From Vespa crabro (lineage: Eukaryota > Arthropoda > Insecta > Hymenoptera > Vespidae): a stretch of 64,000 nucleotides of DNA. The position numbers and the translations under genes were made by a program. The stretch is taken from the NCBI RefSeq assembly GCF_910589235.1, contig NC_060979.1:930001-994000 (forward strand), in the 5' to 3' direction. Shown one piece after another: positions 35,432-47,509 of the stretch (positions are counted from its first letter, which is position 1; each line of letters starts with the position of its first letter). Below the pieces are notes generated by a model. The model made no database searches and was not told the DNA's origin. It saw only the letters and a list, made by a program, of their open reading frames with translations.

Positions 35432-38400
35432 GTAAGTAAATTTTATAGAAGTATACACTTAAAAAGAATCGGAATCATAAGGTGTGTTATAAAAATTTAG
35501 TAATATTCTTTTACGATAATTCAAGTAAATATTTACATGAAAATATTTAAAAGCATAAAATGGTTTGTGAGTTACACGAAATTACGGAAATATAAGAAAT
35601 TAAAGTATTCGATTAATATTATAATTCAACAAAATCTAGAAAAAATAGCTGCAACCACCATAATTAATACGATAAATAGAACGCCAAAATTTTTTTTTAA
35701 TTTTCGAAATATTCAGAAGTGTAAACACGGAATGTGATCAGCTTTGATTATTCTTTTGTTAGTGGACCGATCAAAAATATTTTTATCTGACATAAACATT
35801 GTTGAGACGGAATATGTAATGTAATTATCTACAGCAAATTTCCTGACATTCTTTTTTGTCGGTTTTTATATGGTCCCCTTTAGTTTTACATAGACCAACT
35901 TTTAACTTTTTTGCACTTATATTTTATCAAATATTGAAAAGATTTCTCCAAGAATCGTAATAAATATTTTTTCCTTTCTGAAACGAAGGAAGATTAAAAA
36001 ATCAGCTTTGATTATTCTTTTGTTAGTGGACCAATCAAAAATATTTTTATCTGATATAAACATTGTTGAGACGGAATATGTAATGTAATTATCTACAGTA
36101 AATTTCCTGACATTCTTTTTTGTCGGTTTTTATATGGTCCCCTTTAGTTTTACATAGACCAACTTTTAACTTTTTTGCACTTATATTTTATCAAATATTG
36201 AAAAGATTTCTCCAAGAATCGTAATAAATATTTTTTCCTTTCTGAAACGAAGGAAGATAAAAAATTTGTCTAGTTGAAAGAATATCGTATCATTTTATTA
36301 ACGAGGAATATCACACATTGCTCTGTTTACGTAGTACTCGAAAAATTATAGGTAGATTAGTAGAGAGAAATGATCGCAGTCGAAGACTCAATTAATTTTT
36401 CTTGTATAACTTGTTTTATGATGTTCACTTATTACATATTATTATGAGGCAGGTTGAACGAATTGAAAGTATTTCATACTTGTTCATACGAGGTCATTCT
36501 CATTCTTATAGTAGATAAAAACCAATATCATGAAGCAATTAATATTAATATACGTATATGTTTCCTTCTTACATGTTACATGATATTTTTCCCTTTCGGA
36601 TTGAAGACATCAATTATCAATCATTTTCTATGATAACGAAATTGTCTATTTTAAATTATAGATATATATAGATGCAATGAATTCCTTTTAATAATCGACA
36701 TTAAGATAGAAATAGCAAACCCATCGGAATAAAGATTGTGTTAATGATAATCAAACGTTCGATAATAATATTTTCAACGGACACTTGAATTTACTTGCAT
36801 TATCGTTTAGACGATTAAAATAAATAAATACGATAGAGAAACAGAGAAGACTTCTACATTTACGTTTATGTTTATGTTTACAGATCGATTTAGAAAAACA
36901 AATATGATAGACGTACTGCCAGAAAGAGGTGAACAAGAAATAGCCCTATCGGAAAGTTCTTTGAGAGATGCTACGGAAACTAAATATGTTCCTGCATATA
37001 TTCAACCCATTGAGGATGATTACGAACTTACACCCATTCAAAAATTTTACAATGATCAAAGTATTTTTATAACTGGTGGAACAGGATTCATAGGGAAGTT
37101 ATTGATCGAGAAATTGTTAAGAGAATGTCCCGGTATCACTTGCATTTACCTATTGATACGTGCAAAAAAAGGAAAAAGTGTGCATCAACGCATGAAAGAA
37201 CTAATCGAAAATTCTGTGAGTTATTATATCTGTTACATGGATTAGTAAATTATTATTTCACCATTGATTCAACTTTGAAATTATCTCTTTCTATTAAATA
37301 ATATAATTGGAATATAAAATAAAGAAATTTGAGAAACAAAGTATTGGTCTATCATAACGTAGAAAAGGTCGCAAAAAGTCGTTTTCCTGTCATTTATGAT
37401 AACCAACGTGAGAGAGAAAATATTTACAACTCTGTTAACTTTCCAGTTATTTTCCACTTTGAGAGAGAAACAACCAACATTCCAGAATCGTATTGTCCCA
37501 ATCAAGGGCGATTGTACCTTACCGAATCTCGATATATCAATGGTCGATAGAGCTACATTAATACGCGAGGTCTCAATTATTTTTCATGTCGCCGCAACCG
37601 TTAAGTTCAAAGAGAAAATAAAATTGGCGACAGAAATCAACGTTCGAAGTGTAAAAGATATAATAAATTTGTCCAAAGAAATGTCAAAACTGAAGGTGCC
37701 ACCTTTGTCCTCTGTATACGTATTAATAACAATCATGGTCTTTCAAAATCTGACTTTAACAAATCTTTGTTATGCTTAAAATTTCAGAGTGTTGTGCACG
37801 TATCAACGGCTTATTCCAATTGTTTTCATATTCCACTTGAGGAGAAATTTTATGACCCACCGATAGATCCTGACGAGTTGATAAATTTGGTGAACTGTAT
37901 AAATGAAAAATTGCTCGACAATATTACCCCACAGTACGTTTATATCTCGGAATATCGATTGCTTAGTTTCATATTTATTTATAAAAAATATAAAATGAAT
38001 AGATAGTGCACTTAATTACACTCACACAATTCTTTAATTGTAGATTACTCGGAATATGGCCAAATACTTATGTTTATACGAAAACAGTCGCAGAGAATCT
38101 TATAAGAAAGCATGCTGACACTATACCGATTGGAATATTTCGGCCAGGAATGGGTTGGTAGTAGTTTAATCCTTATAGAATAAAACAATAAATGGTGTAT
38201 GTTAATCATTTTAATATTCCTAGTGATATCCACTTATCGAGAACCTATTCAAGGGTGGATCGACAACGTGTACGGACCAACAGGAATCACAACAAATGTT
38301 TTTATGGGATTAATGCGAATTCACCATTGCGATGGATCGATAAATATGGAGATAGTACCTGGAGATTTGACCGCTAATGGAATAATCGCTAGCGCATGGG

Positions 38401-39303
38401 ATATTGCAAATAATCGAAAGTAACGACAAATACACGAAACAATATTTTTAGGATCAAATTAAATAATGATATTAGAAAATATTGAATTAATTCGTCCGTA
38501 TGAATAAATAATCTTTTTAGATCCAACGAAGATATTCCCATTTACAATTACGTATCAAAGGACAATTCATTCACTTTCGGAAGCTTTTTGGAAAAGATAC
38601 TTACATATGGAGAATTGGTACCGTCTGAAAAGGCAATTTGGTGTCCCATCTTTGACATAACAAAATATCGATCGATGTATCTTTTCTACGTATATTTTTT
38701 ACATTTACTACCAGCTCTTATAATCGATACACTCTCTTTGTGCACGGGTAAAAACCCAAGGTAAATTTCTCTTATCTTATTTTCTGGAGAGATCATATTA
38801 GAACGATAAAAAAAGCGAAAAATTTCATCTGACGATAATCCTTTTCTTTCAAGGTTACTCAGAATGTATAATAAAATTCACGAAATGACAGATATAGTTA
38901 GTTATTTTTGTATTAACGAAAAAAAATTTACGAATGAAAGATGGAACGAATTGTTGAAGAAGTTAACGCTCGAAGATCGTGAATTATTCTATTGTGATAT
39001 GAAGGATCTCGTTTGGAATACTTATTTTGAAACATACTTCACAGGTGTAAGAAAATATATCTTAAAGGATCCTATTGAAACACTCCCACAAGCTCGTATA
39101 AAAAGGCGAAGGTATCTTTTTTATTGCATTTTTACTTCGTTGTCCCTCTATTATTAACAATCACTTTCAAATAATATTGATTTTTCAAATTTTCAAGGTT
39201 TTATCTGATGCATCAAGGATTGAAACTTCTTATCGCCTGTGTCCTATTTATCATCACATGGACTATGATGTCCAGGCTACTTGTAACATTTGGATCTCCG
39301 TAA
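35413..39303 (+). CDS. Fatty acyl-CoA reductase, complete gene (nine coding exons)
   Basis: Coding exons: 35413-35431, 36884-37215, 37447-37695, 37788-37933, 38044-38153, 38224-38419, 38521-38760, 38854-39111, 39198-39303. They total 1656 nt, predicting 551 residues, a normal FAR length. All junctions are GT-AG and in phase; the donor after 37695 (gtgcca) is weak. The enzyme reduces fatty acyl-CoA to fatty alcohol with NADPH, usually at the ER or peroxisome membrane. The N-terminal NAD-binding_4 domain has TGGTGFIGK (residues about 70-78) and the active-site YVYTK (about 258-262), then IGIFRP and YGPTG. The FAR_C part (exons 7-9) has two hydrophobic stretches, the last near the C-terminus (LLIACVLFIITW). 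The ATG in the mini-exon was chosen because it splices in frame and the same design is kept at 12453. AATAAA lies at 39373. The first intron holds a 264-bp tandem duplication. The FAR subtype and substrate cannot be told. Confidence 0.9.
35737..36262. repeat. 264-bp tandem duplication in the first intron of the complete FAR
   Basis: 35737-36000 and 36001-36262 are direct copies with only a few differences, for example gaccgatc against gaccaatc and cagcaaat against cagtaaat. The copies abut without a spacer, so the duplication is recent. It lies between the mini-exon and exon 2, where intronic control elements could be doubled. Confidence 0.9.
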
Positions 39304-41136
39304 AAGCAAATGAATGAAGGTCAAAAGTAATCATAATTTAGGCTATCGCCTATCAATAATTTCTTGAATGAAAATAAATCAAAATTTAACGGTTTTTATT
39401 CTTGAAATCTCGGACAGATTTGTGGGCTAGAACTTTTTCCTTATATACTACGCCATTTATTGCACATAATATATGCTTATTTTTTTATATTTAATTTTTA
39501 TTATGGCCGAACACTTAGCTACAAGTTTCATTCCTAAACTTCATTGAAACCATATATCACTTTTTTTGCATTTTCTCTTTCCTAGTAAAAATGAAAGTAA
39601 AATGAATAAGACAATAATTCAAAGTTCATTCGACAAATACGTATTTCGGAATCATAACTGTTGAGTTTTGTTGCCGAAATATTTATTGATTCCGTTTTTG
39701 CTGGTAAATTCATTACTTCGGACTTTTTTGTGATGAAAGTGTGTCAATTTTAATTATGCAAAATGGGAAATATTTCTGCAATAAGTAAAATATATATGGA
39801 TTATAGTCCTATCCCATATTTCTCACATATTAACACATTTATGAAAAGTGTTTTTCGATCGTGATGTTTAGCTGAATACCTCATATAATTTAAAAAAATC
39901 TATAGGTAAATATTGAAAGATAGAAATATATAAATGTATATCAATATAATAAAAATATTATCTCCTGATATCATATTTACAATTATTTGTCGACTAAAAA
40001 AGGGCTGATACGATCAAAATAAAACGTTCTTATACCAAATAAATAAGAGTATTTATTAATAAAAATAAATTGAAAAAAGTCGGAATGGATTTCTAACAGA
40101 TGTAAGGATAAATGGTGGTTTGAATTGATTTGGAGAAAATCTATAATATTTCTTTATGAAATAGGGAACAATCTTCTTTATCCTGGAGTTCATGTTGATT
40201 TAGTAGTTACATTATTATAGAAAGTTGTATGAACAAGATTAATAGAAAAATAGAGACCAAATAGAAACAAAAATTATTCTAGAAAATGCGGGTTAAATAG
40301 TATCAACGAAAGGTATATGTGCATCAACAGAAATGGATTAAAAAATTGTTAGAATAATATGAAATTAATTAATGCGATATTGTTGCATTGCATTTTGATA
40401 CGAATATGTAAATGCAAATATATAATAAGAATGAACTATGTAATATTTGAGTTTATAAAGAATTCAGTAAAACACGAACAGAAATAAGACGTTTTAAAGT
40501 TTATAAACATAAATAATAAGATGCTATAGAGAATTTGAAAAGATAGTTAATTGTAGCACTATACCTTATATTTAACAAGTATTTCATACAAAATCATTTT
40601 CCAAAAACTGTTTTATTTTTCACAAAATCTACTGTATTTCTGGTAATCTTTCTCCAGGCACGCTCCCGGCATCATTATCGAGCCTAGTATATCGTTCATC
40701 GATTCTATTTTTAAATATGGCTGATACCATAGTGTCGATAAATAAGGATGCTATTTTACGAGAAAACTTATGATTTGAGAGTCCAGCAAAAACAAAATAC
40801 TCAAACGACACCATAATAAGCTTACACATTACTACCGCAAGGTGTCGCCTAAGTTATTGTTTTGATTCTTCCACTCTTTTACTAACCAAAATAAAAATTC
40901 TTTAACAATGATCTACGTTCAGCTTAATATAAATTCTGACTGTAAAGAAAATCTTTATTATCAATTAATTTGTAAAGTTGATGACGTAAAATATTATTAA
41001 AATTAGAATCATTAATTGCAGTTTTGAAATATTATATTAAAACGAAGAACAGATCAACACGTCATAAATGGAAAGATACATTTCAGGTTTTATTATATTA
41101 GTAATAATACAATAATTTTTGACAAAATTACATGTT
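38613..41136. repeat. P2 inverted repeat, left outer (diverged) arm
   Basis: Pairs in inverted orientation with 61217-64000. It includes the last three exons of the complete FAR, its 3' flank (39304-39640), a decayed promoter/mini-exon phrase (39735-39790), block X (39815-40080) and block Z (from about 40800). Coding parts differ by about 5% from the right copy. The noncoding part has indels, including about 245 bp more in the right arm near 62617-62855 and a 5-bp difference at about 41130. Confidence 0.85.
39640..39795 (+). promoter_or_regulatory. Decayed FAR promoter/mini-exon downstream of the complete gene
   Basis: An ATGGGAAATATTTCTGCA phrase at about 39766 resembles the FAR mini-exon, but the donor has lost its GT (ataagtaa). 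No FAR exons follow. It would be the start of the next tandem unit, whose body is lost. The right P2 arm has the same broken donor near 62570. Confidence 0.45.
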
Positions 41137-41670
41137 ATTTAATAATATTCCCTACTGTTATAATTTAAATCGTTCTTTTGAAAAAGTACATGACACAAGT
41201 ATTTTCTTTGAGTAGCTTGCAGGAGGGAAGAAAAAGACGAGGAAGTGGAAATGTATTTTCATGAAACGATACAAAAATGGAATCTCCTGAAATTAACATA
41301 TGACTATTGTAGTTCTACAATATAAATGAGAAAAATTATTATTCTTAAATAATCGTTCTATAAGGAACACTATATCATCGAACGTTCCTAAAATATATAT
41401 AGTTAAAAATTAAATGAGAGTAAGTATTACAATTTCTTTTTAGAAGAAATTGCAAGAAAGTAAAATTAATTTACTCGCTTTAAAAAGTTTATGTCTGAAG
41501 ATTTGATAGATTATATAGATTTTATTTCTTTCTAAAGCAGACATTATAACCTTATTTCAATAATAAAATGAATTCGTAAATCAAAATCTAGTGTATACTC
41601 ATATATAACTAATACTCGTATCACTGCATAATTTTATTTATACCAATTAAAAAGAAATATTCAATTTCAG

Positions 41671-43410
41671 CAACAAATCATCCAGGAAAACTCGGAATTA
41701 TCTACAAATGAAAATAAGCTTATCTCTAAAAACAGTGAAAAAGAAAACGAAGATGGTAATGACGATAATGAAAACGTGATGTTGAAATCAATACTTTAGT
41801 TAGCCAAGACAAAGAAGAAAGAATGGACATGAAATTAAATGATGAAAATACTGTATATATTTAGAAGATAAGGATGAAACGACAGATGCACATTTGTTTG
41901 ACATACGAAGACATATTGAATTTTCATAATATAGACCAAACTATATAATTCGATAGATATGCAACATTGGAGAATTATGGTTATGCTAATCTAATTGATA
42001 CTTTCAAGATTTTAACTTAGATTATAATCGAGCGATTACAAATAGATATTCATTCATAAAATTCATAAAACTACTGAATAAAATTGTCAAAAATTAAATT
42101 CTCATCGCATAGATCTCGAAATAAGTTAAAAGTCATATTGTTTACTCAGATAACGAGGAACTATATAAAAAGAGTAATATTTTGCCTTTTACTTGACTAA
42201 TGAAATGATTAAGAAAAACTATAGCTATAGAAATAATTAAGGCACTTAATTTGTTATCATCCCAGTTAATATTAATTAGAATCTCTATTCTATATATACA
42301 CATTTATTATGTTCAGAGAGATACAATATTCAAATGAGCCACTGATATAATGGTTACTATATAAATGGGAAAATTAAATGAAATACTTTTTAATGTAAAG
42401 TCTCTTTTAATACAGGAAACGTCCACGATTATAGAATCATCTACTTTTGGAAGAATTGACAAAGGAGATAACTTCTGTGACAAAGAAATAAACGTGTAAG
42501 GAAGAAATTACGAAATTCTATTGTAAAACAAAACTGCAACAAGAAAAGACATATAAGCTGCAGGTAAAGTATCGTAATTAGTTCTACTACAAAGTATGTC
42601 ATCCATATATATGGTTCTTTTTATTTTTATATTACCAACATTTATATTTCCTTATACATTTAATAAATTTATAATTGTAGTTTGTGGGAGAATTGAAATT
42701 AGTAGTAATGGAAGGAACCTAGAATTATGCAACAAAGGAAGAAAATAAACAAGAAGAGAAACGTGAGTAGTGAAATGTCTATAAGGAAGAAAATAGCGAC
42801 TTTGAAATTATCTAATTATGCGTTTTATATATAAATGCATATATCATTACTTTCAAATTTAATGGAATAGCACTGTCGGTATTAAAAGCACTAATATCAG
42901 ACTCATTAAAAGACTTTAAAATATTAATATACTTAAAACTATTAAATACAATTTTATATGATAATATTTCCGTTGTAGGCTTAGTAAACATCTTCAGTTA
43001 TATGCACATGCACTTCTGCTGACACGCTCATCCAAATTACGATAAATTCATGGTGCTGATGTGATATTGTCGCATCTTGATATATCTCACACTTTCCCTC
43101 TGTGTTTCCACTGTGCAATTGCTTCTTTTAAAGGAATAGTGTTTTATCGCTGAAGATGAAGAAGAAGGAAAAGGCAGTCAGTTTTAATTCAATTGTCAAC
43201 ACTCTTAATTAGAGAATGTCTGAAATGAATCATTCCAATCGATTCATAACCCTGTAAATCTATTAATATGTACATATTTGTGTCATATTTAATCTATTTT
43301 TACTCCTTAGACTATATTAATTGCTAACGATTGATCTACACTATTTCTTACAAATATGTAGGAAGAGAAATAAACTATGAGAATGTTTGGATTGTCAGAA
43401 AACAAGGGTA
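41671..43410 (+). pseudogene. Possible decayed multi-exon gene, Glu/Lys/Asn-rich (P2 left arm)
   Basis: Several AG-flanked stretches read as charged, low-complexity protein in short open pieces: 41671-41799 (QQIIQENSELSTNENKLISK, then an Asp/Glu/Asn-rich run), 42415-42480 (TIIESSTFGRIDKGDNF) and 42680-42765. Stops and frame changes separate them. The composition differs from the surrounding AT-rich noncoding DNA. I do not recognise the family. The mirror copy lies at about 58943-60682 on the minus strand. Confidence 0.3.
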
Positions 43411-43917
43411 AATAATTTTTTATTTCAAATTCACAAGTAATTTCTTTTATTTTATAGTATTTCGTACTAATTACATTCGAATTGTACTTTTTCTGTGCAT
43501 ATATATTTCGATATAAGTCATTTCAAAAGTATCTCAATGATTTTTAATATATTACTTTATTTTCTGGTAAACTTGTTGATTAAGTTCTTTGATATATTTC
43601 TAATTTTGTATCTCAATATAGAAAAAATAGAGGTTTTGTCGTTTGTAAATAGTTATGTAAAATTTTACAAAATATATATAAATTATAAAGTCAGTCATAA
43701 GTAATGAAATATATTAAAATTATAAATCATTCTGTATTAGAATAAAATTTATATTATATGATTGTTCGAATAAAATGCAAAGTTAGGTAGAAATTGAGAG
43801 TCACTGTTACATTTCTCACAAGTACTCAGATCGTCTGCTATTCCTATGTAATATACTTCGATGGAAAACAGTATTCAAATTTTCTCGTGAGCCACTAGTA
43901 GTGTTCGTCAGTAACTC

Positions 43918-44265
43918 TCAACTTGCTCTGAATAAAGTCCCTGGACCCTTCGGCAGAAAGTGCCGTAACTTAGTAGCTGTTATAAGTCTTTCTTCGCCAT
44001 ATTTCTCGATTGTAGGATAGGAAACTTTTTGGCTGATCTTTTCGAGATTGGGCGAGAGTGTATTGGTCAAAGCAAAATTTTCGATGTGTTCGAGACGCGA
44101 ATTTCTATCCATCTTGTTTGGATGAATCTTCGTGTCTAGCTGAAACAGTGCTTTTAGCGAGGAAACTTCTTTTGCAATTATTTCTTTCTCCTTTTCGTGC
44201 TTTTTTTTATTTATTAATGGATTCTTAAATGCATTAGATAAAAACTGTTTATTTAATTTAAAAAA
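43918..44265 (-). CDS. Unknown open frame in block Y (P2 left arm)
   Basis: Mirror of 58088-58435. The frame is open for 115 codons, with the first ATG at 44112 giving a 64-residue product. The part before the ATG is also open and protein-like (KKKHEKEKEIIAKEV), suggesting an internal or terminal exon rather than a full gene. The sequence includes LSPNLEKISQKVSYPTIEKY and a C-terminal LPKGPGTLFRAS. No family recognised. The related P1 copies (about 7390-7690 and their mirror) are frameshifted. It may be a remnant of a transposon or a host exon. Confidence 0.35.
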   Translation of the reverse strand, partial: FFKLNKQFLSNAFKNPLINKKKHEKEKEIIAKEVSSLKALFQLDTKIHPNKMDRNSRLEHIENFALTNTLSPNLEKISQKVSYPTIEKYGEERLITATKLRHFLPKGPGTLFRAS

Positions 44266-44562
44266 TTAATTTAATGATTGTTAGCTCGATGTTGAATAGA
44301 AAACATTTTGTGATACCTACCTGCAATAGTAATTATTTAAAATTTCTTAGATAGAATATTTTATTAGAATTGACAGATAATTTGCACATATTTTAATTTT
44401 TATTTAATTCAATTAATTTATTTAATTTTACCGTCAAATTTGATTTCATATAAAAATGAAACTTTCTAATCCAATTAATTGATATAAATGTAATTTCTCT
44501 AAAATCTTAACAATATTATATATTTTGCCTTGAATTAATTTTATAAAGAAAAATTTAATTAA

Positions 44563-44612
44563 ATATTAATTAATTAATTAATTAAATTAATTAATTAAAT
44601 ATTAATTAAATA
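44563..44612. repeat. (TTAA/TAAT)n low-complexity tract
   Basis: Runs of attaattaatt with short breaks. Mirror at about 57741-57790, apparently of equal length. Confidence 0.7.
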
Positions 44613-45589
44613 TCAATAATAGCATACATAAATTAAAATTTTGTTAAATTCATCTTATTCTGGATTATCAGTTACTATACTGATTCCCCTAACAAAAAAG
44701 AACACCTTCAAATCTTTTAAATTTAATAATTTATCGTTTCATCTCTTATTATATACCTTCAACTTATTATAATAGAGTTTAAAATCCTAATTTCAGAACT
44801 GTACTGGGAGAAGCCTACTTTCAGGGGCAATGTGTAATATTTGTACTGGCTTTATGTAGAAAAAAATCGCAATATTATTTGTATTAATATTATTACAATA
44901 TAGGAATCATAACTTATATTTAAAAAACAATGAATATTTTGGATACGAAGCAACAATGAAGATTTTGTATCGATAAAGTGAAAAAATTTTTATATACACA
45001 TATTAAATATATAAAAGGGTTAAACTTTGAAACTCTTCGTACTTATTATTTTCAAACCTACCTGATTATATTGAACTTGACGAATGGAATCTTCATAAAA
45101 GTCAGGAAATTGCTGAACATTCTATTAATTGTAAATAACACTCTTAGTAGTTACTAAAGAATTATTAATGTATTCGAATGGCAATAATCTTTTAACATTA
45201 ATACTAAACCGTTTGCAAAATTATCACATACGCATTTGTAACATTTCAGTTTTACATATTAAAAAAGCTTAACAATTGATCGTCTGAAAAAATATATTAT
45301 TTGTGTTTTCAAATATAATTAACATAAACTTCAATCTAATCGTTTCATAATATTACAATTCATTCACAAAAAAATATAAATTCATAAGAAATAATATTGA
45401 ATAACCCGGAATAATAAAAATACATCTATTATAAGATCACATTTATAAAAATAACAACCTGCAATAATATATTTAGATCAAGATAAGGAAATATAAAAAG
45501 GAAAGAAAAAAAAAGTTGTATCACCGTTCGATTCAAGAAAATATTCTACTTTATTTAAAATCTATTATTTACTCCTTTTGAAATGATTA

Positions 45590-46460
45590 GACTCAGTTTT
45601 CTTTCTTCTTGTAAATTCTTAATTCAAACATCAGCAAACTGTAGAAAAATTCTATTAAAATCGATATTGAATTTTCTATGGAGCGTTCTATTGATTTTTT
45701 TCGATTTACGTTTCGCCGATTTTTTATTTTAGTGATTTTAATAGTGACAGTAATTCCATTATTTAGTGATTTTAATAGTGACTAGTATCTCTTACAGATA
45801 AAGAATCCGTTTGAAATTTTTTTTTTAGTATCAATCTAAAATCTATAATTTCAGCTGCTCTCGATAAGTATTACATCTACAAAATTGTCTACTACTTTAG
45901 AAATAGGCATAAATTTTCAGAATTCTGGTTGCTTCTTTATCAGCATGGAAAATAAAAGCGGTTAAAATCGTGAGTTAATACCGTAAATTCGTTATATTCG
46001 TTTTCAAGAAATATATTTAATCATTTTAAGTAATTCTTTCTAAATTTAATATTTTCAGTTTTACTTTGTTCAATTATATTTGATATTTCTTGTTTAAATT
46101 TTAAACAAATAATGTTTGTAAAAATAATATCAAGAAACAATATTTCCTATATTCATACATATTGTAATAACAGAACATTGAGGTATTCAAGTATAGACTT
46201 TTGGAAATTAGACAACTATTCGTCTCGCTTTACACATTTGGTCATAAATGTTTTAATATACGAGAAGCAGTGTTCCAGCAATTTGGAACACTTTTTCTAA
46301 ACCATTCTTTTGATCATTCTTCATAAATTCGAAAGTGTATTTCACTGTAATTTTTTACAACACTTCCATCAAGGCAAATTATTAGATAACTAAATAGAGA
46401 ACATATGCCGTCTTAATATTAATTTTAATGTTAACATTAACAAAAAGGTAGACAGAAAAA
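45590..46460. repeat. Dispersed repeats D2 (45590-45925) and D (about 45960-46400)
   Basis: D2 is similar to 49480-49790 in the P2 spacer, in the same orientation ('gcaaactgtagaaaaattct', 'ataggcataaattttc'). D is similar, in inverted orientation, to 14385-14830 in the P1 spacer. No coding frame supported. Confidence 0.55.
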
Positions 46461-46849
46461 CCAATTGAAGATTTAAAAATTTTAAACTTGAAAAATTTCA
46501 TATGATCTAATACTTTGTCCACGATATGTACACGATGAATAAATGGACTTTTAATGCGAGAATACAAAAAAAAATTATCATAATTTAATATGCAAAACAA
46601 ATACGGATCTATATCGCTTATATTATGTTTTTATTTATCATTACATCATTATATTTGCATTCTATCTTGTTTTATGATTACCATATGTCAGTTTGAACGA
46701 TCATAATTACTTAGCTGAAAAGAAATGCAAGCAGATAATGGAGGAATTTTTTTTACATCGTTTTGTCGATGATCAAATGGAATTATTCAGGATATGATTT
46801 ATATTCGAATATAAGGACAAAAAGCAAGAGTTTCGAAGACAATCAAGAA

Positions 46850-47159
46850 TTGATCAATAAAACGTTGTGGGAGAATAAGGTTAAATGCTTTTGGTTGTTT
46901 TTATATTTCAATGCAAAAGTGAGCTTTGTTCAATCAATACCTACTACTGTCCTAAGGAATAGAAAAAAATCTCTACTCCGAATGTTCATAACTTTACTGT
47001 AAACACGTCTATTTATTTCTGCAATATGAAAAATAATTCTGTAAAAAGTAAGTAAATATTATAGAAGTCTACACTTAAAAAGAATGTGTTGTATGTGTTC
47101 TATTTATCATCACATGGGCCATGATTTCCAGGCTGCTTGTAACATTTGGATCTCCGTAA
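46850..47159 (+). pseudogene. FAR deletion scar: promoter and mini-exon joined to the gene's last codons
   Basis: 46850-47090 aligns with the promoter, mini-exon and start of intron 1 of the complete gene (35210-35470), including the TTAAAT box, an initiator-like TCAAT, ATGAAAAATAATTCTG and a GTAAGTAA donor. At about 47090-47095 it switches to the last FAR exon from codons for LFIITWAM, ending in GGATCTCCGTAA (stop 47157-47159). The FAR 3' flank then continues to about 47508, matching 39304-39640. The whole gene body, about 3.7 kb in the complete gene, has been deleted. Confidence 0.8.
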
Positions 47160-47509
47160 AAGAAGCAAAGATAAGCAAATGAATGAAGGATAAAAATAAG
47201 CATAATTTAGGCTATCGCCTACGAATTAATAATTTCTTGAATGAAAATAAATCAAAATTAAACGGTTTTTATTCGTGAAATCTCGGACAGATATGTGGGC
47301 TAGAACTTTTTCCTTATATACTACGCCATTTATTGCACATAATATATGCTTATTTTTTTATATTTAATTTTTATTATGGCCGAATACTTAGTTACGAGTT
47401 TCATTCCTAAACTTCATTGAAACCATATATCACTTTTTTTGCATTTTCTCTTTCCTAGTAAAAATGAAAGTAAAATGAATAAGACAATAATTCAAAGTTC
47501 ATTCGACAA

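Noticed and set aside
37329..37550. 73-residue frame overlapping FAR exon 3
   Set aside because: Out-of-frame shadow; the true exon is 37447-37695 in another frame and encodes the conserved VPIKGDC segment.
40629..40829. 66-residue frame with a related copy at 61519-61719
   Set aside because: Between the two copies about half or more of the changes alter the amino acid, and the upstream part aligns with noncoding block Z in P1. This gives no sign of selection for a protein.
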